Shown: positions 1 through 6,903 of the stretch, in pieces
How positions within the stretch are numbered: the stretch's first letter is position 1
How the letters are laid out: each line of letters starts with the position of its first letter
Assembly: GCA_031270925.1 (NCBI GenBank)
Contig: JAISWY010000180.1
Span: 1 to 10,536, forward strand
Reading direction: 5' to 3'
Length of the DNA stretch: 10,536 nt
Origin: Candidatus Symbiothrix sp.
GTDB taxonomy: Bacteria > Bacteroidota > Bacteroidia > Bacteroidales > Azobacteroidaceae
The notes under the pieces: generated by a model
What the model was told of the DNA's origin: nothing
The model's input: only the letters and a program-made list of their open reading frames with translations
Database searches by the model: none
Position numbers and translations under genes: made by a program

Positions 1-4
1 TGCG

Positions 5-38
5 TTTGTGTATAATTGAGAATTTTATGCTAACTTTG
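5..38 (+). promoter_or_regulatory. Bacteroidota-type promoter for the secreted hydrolase pair
   Basis: A TTTG at 5-8 and a perfect TAnnTTTG core (TAACTTTG) at 31-38 match the -33 and -7 elements used by the primary sigma factor of Bacteroidota. The spacer is 22 bases, slightly longer than the usual 19-21. Transcription would begin around base 44, giving a leader of about 75 bases before the first gene. This is a motif match only, and the upstream side is cut by the window edge. Confidence 0.6.
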
Positions 39-71
39 CGGTTCGGAAAGTAATATTTTCCTAAAACAAAA

Positions 72-115
72 ATGACGCATCTGTAAATGAACAATAAATG
101 AACATAATTCAATAA
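72..115 (+). other. Leader with three chained mini-ORFs and a 10-base direct repeat
   Basis: The leader holds three tiny reading frames: 72-86 (ATG, 3 more codons, TAA), 87-101 (ATG directly after that stop, 4 codons, TGA) and 98-115 (ATG overlapping the previous TGA as ATGA, 5 codons, TAA). The main start follows at 120. Two copies of TAAATGAACA lie at 84-93 and 95-104, 11 bases apart, and create two of the ATG codons. No ribosome binding site is evident for any of them. This could be a translated or operator-bearing leader, or chance in AT-rich DNA. Confidence 0.25.
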
Positions 116-119
116 AAAA

Positions 120-1472
120 ATGAAAAAACAATTTTTAGCATTATTATTTATGACCGCTGCATTATCGGTATATGCACAGAACAAATGGGAGCCGCTTTTC
201 AACGGCAAAAACCTCAAAGGCTGGCAAGTGCTCAACGGAACAGCCGAATTTACGGTAAAAGACGGCGCCATTGTCGGAACAAGCAAGATGAACACGCCTA
301 ACACTTTTTTGGCTACCAAGGCCTTGTATTCCGATTTTATCCTCGAACTTGAATTTAAGGTTGAGGATGGTCTAAATTCCGGTATCCAATTCCGTAGTAA
401 CAGCAAAAAAGACTTCGACAACGGCCGGGTATATGGCTATCAATACGAAATCGACCCGGCGGCGCGTGCTTGGAGCGGCGGCGTGTACGACGAAGCCCGT
501 AATGGATGGCTCTATCCCTTGGACAAAAATCCGCAAGCAAAAACCGCTTTCAAGTCGAATGAATGGAACAAAGTGCGCATTGAGGCAATCGGTAATAATA
601 TCCGCACATGGCTCAACGATGTGTATTGCGCCAATCTGCTTGCCAATTACGATGCTTCGGGTTTCATCGCCCTGCAAGTGCATCAGATAGGCAATCCCGC
701 GCTCGAAGGTAAAACAATCCAATGGAAAAATATCCGGATTTGCACCGAAACTCCCGAAAAATTTTGCAAAGATGTTATTGCCGAACCTGCGCAAGTAAAT
801 TGCATAGACAACACCATTTCGCCGTTTGAAGCAACACAAGGCTGGCAGCTTCTTTGGGACGGTAAAACAACCAAGGGCTGGCGCGGTGCAAGATTAACCG
901 CTTTCCCCGAAAAAGGATGGAAAATAGAAAACGGTGTACTGAAAGTGCTGAAATCGGGCGGCGCGGAAGCCGCGAATGGCGGCGATATTGTTACTACACG
1001 CAAATACAAAAATTTTGAACTATCGGTCGATTTCAAAATTACGAAAGGCGCAAACAGCGGCATCAAATATTTTGTGGATACGGAATTGAACAAGGGCGAA
1101 GGTTCGTCGATCGGCTGCGAATTTCAAATCCTTGATGACGAAAATCACCCCGACGCTAAACTCGGCGTGCGCGGCAACCGCACACTCGGCTCGCTCTACG
1201 ACCTGATTCCTGCGCCTGCAAACAAACCTTTCCGTCACGGATTTTTCAACACCGCCCGCATCGTAGTGCGTAACAATCAGGTGGAGCATTATCTCAACGA
1301 TGTAAAAATAATAAGCTACGAACGCAACAACCAGATGTGGAACGCATTAGTTAATTACAGCAAATATGCCGACTGGAAAAATTTCGGCAACGCCGCCGAA
1401 GGCAATATTCTGCTGCAAGACCATGGCGATGAAGTACATTTCAAGAATATAAAAATCAAGGAATTGCCGTAA
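120..1472 (+). CDS. Exported tandem DUF1080 (3-keto-disaccharide hydrolase family) protein
   Basis: This 450-residue protein starts with a clear signal peptide (residues 1-19, Lys-Lys, hydrophobic core, cleavage expected at VYA-Q). There is no lipobox cysteine, so it should be a soluble periplasmic or exported protein. Two copies of the DUF1080/PF06439 fold follow, at about 22-208 and 240-448. Both show the family signature of an opening 'LFNGK-LKGW' or 'LWDGK-TKGW', a central 'NSGIQFR' or 'NSGIKYF', and a closing 'I-WKNIRI' or 'VHFKNIKI' strand. Members of this concanavalin-like family have been linked to hydrolysis of 3-keto-glycosides in Bacteroidota, while others may only bind sugar. Most members have one domain, so the tandem form suggests one catalytic and one binding or diverged copy, though I cannot tell which. 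The ATG is preceded by A-rich sequence, as usual in this phylum. The next gene lies 12 bases downstream and is probably co-transcribed. Confidence 0.85.
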   Translation: MKKQFLALLFMTAALSVYAQNKWEPLFNGKNLKGWQVLNGTAEFTVKDGAIVGTSKMNTPNTFLATKALYSDFILELEFKVEDGLNSGIQFRSNSKKDFDNGRVYGYQYEIDPAARAWSGGVYDEARNGWLYPLDKNPQAKTAFKSNEWNKVRIEAIGNNIRTWLNDVYCANLLANYDASGFIALQVHQIGNPALEGKTIQWKNIRICTETPEKFCKDVIAEPAQVNCIDNTISPFEATQGWQLLWDGKTTKGWRGARLTAFPEKGWKIENGVLKVLKSGGAEAANGGDIVTTRKYKNFELSVDFKITKGANSGIKYFVDTELNKGEGSSIGCEFQILDDENHPDAKLGVRGNRTLGSLYDLIPAPANKPFRHGFFNTARIVVRNNQVEHYLNDVKIISYERNNQMWNALVNYSKYADWKNFGNAAEGNILLQDHGDEVHFKNIKIKELP

Positions 1473-1484
1473 GGCTAATTATTA

Positions 1485-4328
1485 ATGAAAAAAACAGTAA
1501 TTTTATCAGTAATATTTGTTTTCTCGATGATTTGCCCGATCTCGGCAAACAATTACATCAAAAACAAAGCGCCGCTTACCGAAACGCCGTTTATAGCCTT
1601 GCCCGTTGGCTCCATTAAAGCCGAAGGCTGGCTGCTTACCCAACTCCAACTGCAAAAAAGCGGTTTGACCGGCCATGCCGAAGAACTGTACAGCAACAAC
1701 AACGACCTCGGCGCAGGCTGCGACTGGCTCGGCGGAACGGGCGACAGTTGGGAACGCGCACCCTATTACGTCAAAGGTTTGGTCGCGCTTGCATACGTAC
1801 TCGACGACCAAGAATTGAAAACAAAAGCGCAAAAATGGATAGATTGGTCCTTGGATAATCAACTGAGAAACGGCTATTTCGGCCCCGCCAACAACCGCGA
1901 TTGGTGGGCGCGTATGCCGATGCTTTACGCCATTCGCGATTACTACGAAGCGACCGGCAACACCCGCGTGATTCCATTTCTTACCAACTATTTTCGATAT
2001 CAAAATGCAAATATCGACAATCAGCCCTTGAGCAGTTGGGGAAAATCAAGAGCCGGCGACAATATTGAAATCGTTTTTTGGCTTTACAACCGTACAGGCG
2101 ATGATTTTCTGCTCGAATTGGCCGACAAACTTCACAATCAGGCATACCCTTGGACGGATATTTTCACAAACAATCTTTTCAATCAGTTTGCCGGCGATTT
2201 CCAACCCAAACACAACGTAAACGTGCCGCAAGCGCTGAAAATGCCGGCAATTTATTTTCAAAAATCTCATTTACAGGAAGATAGAAATGCATATTTCGCC
2301 GGTCGCGAACATCTCTTGCACGACCATGGACAGCCGCACGGAATGGAATCAGGCAGCGAAATGGTTTGCGGCGTCTCGTCGATGACGGGTTTGGAACTTT
2401 GCTCCGTCGTAGAACAAATGCAAAGCTCAGAAACGGTACAAATGATTCTGGGCGACGCATCCATTGGCGACCAACTCGAAAAAGTCGCTTTCAACGCACT
2501 GCCCGGCGGATTGAATTACGACATCACGGGATTACAGTATTATCAGCAAGCCAATCAGGTAATCAGCAAATTCGGCTACACCGGTTTTGCGCAGAATTAC
2601 GATAATGGAAATATGCCCGGTCCGTATTCGGGTTATGGCTGTTGCCGTTTCGACTTCCATAACGGTTGGCCTTATTTTGTCAAAACAATGTGGGCGGCTA
2701 CTTCCGATAATGGCTTGGCGGTCATGGCTTACGGCCCATCGCTCGTTAGGGCGTATGTGGCTGACAGCGTACCAATCGACATCCACGAAACGACCAACTA
2801 TCCTTTCGGCGAAGAACTGAATTTTACGCTAACAACTGCAAAGCCGGTAACTTTTCCATTGAAATTGCGTATTCCGGCATGGTGTAGCGCACCCGAAATC
2901 AAAGTGAACAACGTTTCGCAAAACAATGTGGTTCCGGGCGAATTTTATACCATCGACCGCACATGGAATAATAATGATGCGATTTCGATTCTTTTCCGGA
3001 TGCCGTTGATTGTCAATGAAGAAGTAAATAATTCGGTAAGCATTCAGCGCGGACCTTTGGTTTTTTCTTTGAAAATAGATGAAACATGGTCGCCACGCAA
3101 CGATTACGGCAACGGTTTTCGTGAAAATGAAGTGTTGCCTGCTTCGGCATGGAATTACGCTCTTGTAATCGACAAGAACAATCCGGCCGCTTCGATTCGG
3201 GTGGTTGAAACCGCGATGCCGGAAAATCCTTACATTCAAGGCACTACGCCTGTAAAACTACTCGTTTCCGCCAGAAAATTGTCTGCGTGGAATTATGCAC
3301 ACAATGGACGTTTAGCAACCGATCCGCCATACAGTCCTGTTGAAACGCAGATGCGGGAGGAACAAGTTACGCTTGTGCCTTATGGCGCGGAAACGCTTCG
3401 CGCCACCTGCCTGCCTTATGTCGGTGTAAACAATCGGATTACCGGCGCTTTCACCGAAAATTTCGAGAACGGACAAAGCGGCTGGGTGCAATACGGCGGC
3501 TCGTGGTATGTGAAAAATGGCGAATACATTGCCGGAACAGTCGAAGCAAGCCATCCTTGTTCCAAATCGGTTTATACGGCCACCTCGTTTTCCGATTTCA
3601 CTTACGAGGCGAAAGTGCAAATCAACAGCGACCACGGTAATGTCGGATTGATGTTCCGCGTTAGCCGCCTTTCGTTTGGCCCCGACGATTACAACGGCTA
3701 CTATGTGGGAATAAGCAATGCAAACAATCAAGTAGAATTGGGCAAAGCCGACGGCTCGTGGCATTCGTTAATCGCCGTTCCGATGGATATTTACACCGAT
3801 CAATGGTATAATGTCAAAATCGTGGCCAAGGGCGCCAATCTGAAAGTGTATGTAAACGATATGGCAACGCCCAAGATTGATTTTTCCGATACCTCTTTCT
3901 CGTCCGGATCGATTGGATTGCGCTCGTGGGATGCACTTGCCCGTTGGGATAATATTAAGGTAACATCACTCTCGGAAACCGGTATTTCCACCGGAAAAAC
4001 CAATGATGTAATCCGTCTTTATCCCAATCCGGTAACTACCGATTTGTCGATAATCATTCCGCAAAAAGGGTATATCTCGGTGCATGATGCGGCAGGCAAG
4101 CAGATGTTTTCCGGCCATCTACCTTCCGGCGCCACAACCTTGAATACCGGCAATTACGAAACAGGCATCTATTTCGTTAAGGTTATTTTAAATGAAGGCA
4201 CGGTAGCGAGCGCTCGATTCATTAAAAAAATAAACTTAACAGGACGTGTTTCGGTCGGCAATATATCCGATTTTATTTCCGTAATCAACGGACAAACCAT
4301 CGACCGCAGCATTTCCTATTTCGTTTGA
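1485..4328 (+). CDS. T9SS-secreted GH127-like (DUF1680) glycoside hydrolase with DUF1080-like module
   Basis: This protein of 947 residues has a signal peptide (1-21, cleavage after PISA). An alpha/alpha-barrel of the beta-L-arabinofuranosidase GH127/DUF1680 type spans about 30-410. Glu304-x-Cys306 and the Cys386-Cys387 pair match the zinc-thiolate site of GH127 enzymes, where the first cysteine of the pair is the nucleophile. A beta-sandwich follows (about 420-650, with 'LRIPAWC' and a 'Y-IDRTW' strand). Then comes a concanavalin/DUF1080-like module (657-829, ending 'RWDNIKV') and a T9SS type A sorting domain (846-915: YPNP, then 'GIYFVKV', then 'RFIKK'). The enzyme should therefore cross the outer membrane and be surface-attached or released. 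The cysteine pair is followed by Arg-Phe-Asp instead of the usual Pro-Pro-Asn, so substrate and family membership are uncertain; arabinofuranoside is only a guess. Residues 916-947 extend beyond the normal end of a sorting domain. Its partner upstream is the tandem DUF1080 protein. Confidence 0.85.
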   Translation: MKKTVILSVIFVFSMICPISANNYIKNKAPLTETPFIALPVGSIKAEGWLLTQLQLQKSGLTGHAEELYSNNNDLGAGCDWLGGTGDSWERAPYYVKGLVALAYVLDDQELKTKAQKWIDWSLDNQLRNGYFGPANNRDWWARMPMLYAIRDYYEATGNTRVIPFLTNYFRYQNANIDNQPLSSWGKSRAGDNIEIVFWLYNRTGDDFLLELADKLHNQAYPWTDIFTNNLFNQFAGDFQPKHNVNVPQALKMPAIYFQKSHLQEDRNAYFAGREHLLHDHGQPHGMESGSEMVCGVSSMTGLELCSVVEQMQSSETVQMILGDASIGDQLEKVAFNALPGGLNYDITGLQYYQQANQVISKFGYTGFAQNYDNGNMPGPYSGYGCCRFDFHNGWPYFVKTMWAATSDNGLAVMAYGPSLVRAYVADSVPIDIHETTNYPFGEELNFTLTTAKPVTFPLKLRIPAWCSAPEIKVNNVSQNNVVPGEFYTIDRTWNNNDAISILFRMPLIVNEEVNNSVSIQRGPLVFSLKIDETWSPRNDYGNGFRENEVLPASAWNYALVIDKNNPAASIRVVETAMPENPYIQGTTPVKLLVSARKLSAWNYAHNGRLATDPPYSPVETQMREEQVTLVPYGAETLRATCLPYVGVNNRITGAFTENFENGQSGWVQYGGSWYVKNGEYIAGTVEASHPCSKSVYTATSFSDFTYEAKVQINSDHGNVGLMFRVSRLSFGPDDYNGYYVGISNANNQVELGKADGSWHSLIAVPMDIYTDQWYNVKIVAKGANLKVYVNDMATPKIDFSDTSFSSGSIGLRSWDALARWDNIKVTSLSETGISTGKTNDVIRLYPNPVTTDLSIIIPQKGYISVHDAAGKQMFSGHLPSGATTLNTGNYETGIYFVKVILNEGTVASARFIKKINLTGRVSVGNISDFISVINGQTIDRSISYFV

Positions 4329-6337
4329 TGATGTTTGTAGAAATTATCCTGCCCGTTCCTTTTGCAGACCGCTTTACTTACCGTGTTCCACCGGAAATGG
4401 AAACGCAAATCGCAGTCGGCAGTGTGGTGGGCGTTGATTTCGGGAAAAACAAACAATATTCGGGCTTGGTGGTCAATTTACCGGATGCCGCACCGGAAAA
4501 TATCGAAATCAAACCAATAAGCAAAATCATTAGCGCTGAGCCGGTTATACGTCCATTGCAAATCGCTTTTTGGGAATGGATTGCGCGCTATTACCTTTGT
4601 AAATTGGGCGAAGTGTCGCGGAATGTCTTACCGACGGTTATCCGGTCGAAAGAAAAACCGGTCAAACGGCCACGGAACAGTAAATCCAAAGCGTCCGCTA
4701 TTCAAATTGAAGCGTTACATACCTTGAACGAATTGCAGCAACAAGCTCATAATCAAATCATTGAACAATTCAAAGAAAAAGAGGTCTGTTTGCTGCACGG
4801 CGTTACTTCTTCGGGAAAAACCGAAATTTATACGCATTTGATTCGGTCGGCTTTGCAATCGGGAAAGCAAGTATTGTATTTGTTGCCCGAAATTGCACTC
4901 ACTTCGCAATTAACCGAACGATTGCAGCGTTTTTTTGGCGATCAATTAGGCGTTTTTCATTCCAAAGTCAGCGAGAAAGAACGGCTTCGTATTTGGAACC
5001 GGATGTTGAGCGACGCGGGTTATCCGGTTATTCTGGGCGTTCGTTCATCTATTTTCCTACCATTCAATAATTTAGGTTTGATTATTATTGATGAGGAACA
5101 CGATGCAAGTTACAAGCAGCAAGATCCGGCGCCGCGTTATCATGCCCGCAACGCCGCCCTGGTCTTGGCGAAAATGCACGGGGCCAAAACAGTACTGGGA
5201 AGCGCCACGCCTTCGATCGAATCGTTTTACAATGCACAAAATGGAAAATACGGCTACGTAGCTATAAATAAACGATTTGAAGCGACCGAATTACCGCTTG
5301 TTCATCCGGTAAACGTGAAAGAATTACGGCGTAAAAAACAAATGAAAAGCATTTTTTCGCCATCTCTAATCGAAAAAATGCAAAATGTTTTAACACAGGG
5401 AGAACAAATATTATTGTTCCAAAACCGCCGCGGATTTGCGCTCGGATTAGTTTGTCCCACTTGCGATTGGACGCCCAAATGCCGTTATTGCGACATCAGC
5501 CTTACCTATCACAAACAAACAAACCAGCTGACTTGCCATTATTGCGGACGTTCTTATTCGCGACCGAAAACCTGTCCCGAATGTGGCCGAACCGAAATCA
5601 AATCCATTGGCTATGGCACGGAAAAAGTAGAAGAAGAAATCCACACATTATTTCCATCCGTATCGGTTGCCCGTTTAGACAGCGACAGCGCCAAATCACA
5701 AAAATCGACCGAAGAAATTTTGTCGCAATTCGCTGCGGGAGAAACACAGATATTAATCGGTACTCAATTGATTTCCAAAGGATTGGATTTCGGGAATGTA
5801 AGCTTAGTCGGTATTCTCAATGCCGATTCGTTGATGAATTTTCCCGATTTCCGGGCGCACGAACGCGCTTTTCAATTGCTTTCGCAAGTGGCGGGACGAG
5901 CCGGACGACGCAAAAAACAAGGCGAAGTTATCCTGCAAACCTCGCATCCCGAACATCCGCTCATTCAAACGGTTCTGAATTACGATTACCGGGGAATGTA
6001 CGACATACAAATGGAAGAACGTTCGTTGTTCCGCTATCCGCCGTTTTTCCGCCTCATCGACATCCAATTAAAACACCGGAAAGAAGAAACGGTACACAAC
6101 GCCGCCCACGAATACGCCCAAATCTTACGCGAACGATTGGGCGACCGCGTTCTCGGCCCCGACAAACCGGCAGTGGGAAAAATTCAAAACATTTATCTCC
6201 GCAAAATCATTTTGAAAATCGAGATTTCGGCATCGCAAAGCGCGATACGGGAAATTTTGGAACAAGCGCAAACAAGATTGCGGCAACAGGAAATGTACCG
6301 CTATGTGCTGACACAATTCGATGTGGATACGGTATAA
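4328..6337 (+). CDS. priA: Primosomal replication-restart helicase PriA (compact form)
   Basis: PriA is the superfamily 2 DNA helicase that reloads the replisome at stalled forks. The N-terminal 3'-end-binding domain is visible (about 1-105, 'ILPVPFADRFTYRVP', 'VGVDFGKNKQYSGLV'). A Q-like motif precedes Walker A (GVTSSGKT, about 158-165), and DEEH follows at about 255-258. Eight zinc-ligand cysteines lie between 376 and 419 in four CxxC pairs. Helicase motifs V/VI are seen as 'GTQLISKGLDF' and 'QVAGRAGR', and a C-terminal domain follows. At 669 residues it is shorter than E. coli PriA (732). The region between the first domain and the helicase core is only a basic linker, so the winged-helix domain seems to be missing. 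The start chosen is the ATG at 4328, which overlaps the previous TGA by one base; the next ATG (4331) is equally possible, and the upstream TTG at 4325 is less likely. No promoter is obvious directly in front. Confidence 0.93.
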   Translation: MMFVEIILPVPFADRFTYRVPPEMETQIAVGSVVGVDFGKNKQYSGLVVNLPDAAPENIEIKPISKIISAEPVIRPLQIAFWEWIARYYLCKLGEVSRNVLPTVIRSKEKPVKRPRNSKSKASAIQIEALHTLNELQQQAHNQIIEQFKEKEVCLLHGVTSSGKTEIYTHLIRSALQSGKQVLYLLPEIALTSQLTERLQRFFGDQLGVFHSKVSEKERLRIWNRMLSDAGYPVILGVRSSIFLPFNNLGLIIIDEEHDASYKQQDPAPRYHARNAALVLAKMHGAKTVLGSATPSIESFYNAQNGKYGYVAINKRFEATELPLVHPVNVKELRRKKQMKSIFSPSLIEKMQNVLTQGEQILLFQNRRGFALGLVCPTCDWTPKCRYCDISLTYHKQTNQLTCHYCGRSYSRPKTCPECGRTEIKSIGYGTEKVEEEIHTLFPSVSVARLDSDSAKSQKSTEEILSQFAAGETQILIGTQLISKGLDFGNVSLVGILNADSLMNFPDFRAHERAFQLLSQVAGRAGRRKKQGEVILQTSHPEHPLIQTVLNYDYRGMYDIQMEERSLFRYPPFFRLIDIQLKHRKEETVHNAAHEYAQILRERLGDRVLGPDKPAVGKIQNIYLRKIILKIEISASQSAIREILEQAQTRLRQQEMYRYVLTQFDVDTV

Positions 6338-6386
6338 ACGTTTACTATTTTTTTGTCATTTCGGAATGAAATTCGGGTTTTTATCT

Positions 6387-6394
6387 TACCTTTG
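6387..6394 (+). promoter_or_regulatory. TAnnTTTG promoter core for the envelope operon
   Basis: TACCTTTG at 6387-6394 is a perfect match to the Bacteroidota -7 element, about 41 bases ahead of the ATG at 6436. No TTTG stands at the ideal -33 distance; the closest is a degenerate TTCG at 6360-6363. The box lies in the 98-base gap after priA, which otherwise shows no convincing terminator hairpin. It would drive the small membrane protein, dxr, rseP and the acyltransferase as one transcript. Confidence 0.5.
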
Positions 6395-6435
6395 TGGCCG
6401 GATAACATCCAAGTGCATTTTTTGCAAAAGTAAAT

Positions 6436-6903
6436 ATGGCAAAACGCTTCAATTCATCGGTTTTTTGGAAGAAAGTTCGTTTCAAATACAAACTTTTATT
6501 TTTGAACGAAAAAACACTCGAAGAGGTATTCTCGTTCCGGGTATCGTTTTTGTCGGGCTTTTGGGCGGTGGCGGCTTTGGTCGTTGTGATTATTACGCTC
6601 ACATCGGCAGTCATCATCAATACGCCAATTCGCAACTATTTACCCGGCTATATGGATGCCGAAATTCGTAACGAGATGATTCAAAACGCTTTACGAACCG
6701 ATTCATTGGAACGGATTATTGATTTGCAATCGCAATACATTGATAATATCGGCGCTATTTTGCGAGGTAACAGTCCGATAGCCCAAATCACGCAACCCGA
6801 TACGCTTTCGCAAGCAGTAACTATCAAAGATGTACAAAAATCGAAACGCATGGAAGCGTTTATACGGAACTACGAAAAAAAATATCCGAAGAAAAAGAAA
6901 TGA
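6436..6903 (+). CDS. Single-span membrane protein resembling the N-terminal anchor of M23 peptidases, peptidase domain absent
   Basis: This 155-residue protein has a basic cytoplasmic N-terminus (1-37, with 'FKYKLLFLNEKTLEEVFSF'), one membrane span (about 38-62) and a polar, probably periplasmic part. That part begins 'TPIRNYLPGY' and continues with a likely coiled coil ('RTDSLERIIDLQSQYIDNI') to a Lys-rich end (KKKK). The pattern of 'NE-T-EE--SF' before the span and 'TP-R-YLPGY' plus 'TDSLE' after it is what I recall from the anchor region of Bacteroidota M23 (LytM-type) metallopeptidases encoded next to dxr. Those proteins are about twice as long and carry the zinc-binding peptidase domain. 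Here the reading frame ends before it, and dxr starts on the stop codon (ATGA), so no peptidase remnant exists. It may be a scaffold or regulator of envelope enzymes. The family link rests on memory of the sequence pattern; the gene itself looks real. Confidence 0.75.
   Translation: MAKRFNSSVFWKKVRFKYKLLFLNEKTLEEVFSFRVSFLSGFWAVAALVVVIITLTSAVIINTPIRNYLPGYMDAEIRNEMIQNALRTDSLERIIDLQSQYIDNIGAILRGNSPIAQITQPDTLSQAVTIKDVQKSKRMEAFIRNYEKKYPKKKK

Noticed and set aside
372..839. A 155-codon open frame on the - strand opposite the DUF1080 gene, with others like it at 1506-2003 and 3312-3764
   Set aside because: They are antisense to well-supported domains, have no promoter or family resemblance, and their composition follows from the sense codons.
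4325..4327. TTG as the priA start
   Set aside because: Two ATG codons follow directly (4328, 4331), and the TTG adds only a single residue.
5452..6369. A 305-codon open frame on the + strand inside priA, in a different frame
   Set aside because: It is rich in Arg, Ser, Pro and His with no recognisable domain, signal or spacing to neighbours, and it lies wholly over helicase motifs and zinc cysteines of priA. It is best explained as a codon-bias shadow.
6338..6386. A possible terminator after priA
   Set aside because: Only very short pairings (4-base stems such as GAAT/ATTC) and a T-rich run are present. No stable hairpin followed by a T tract could be found by eye.
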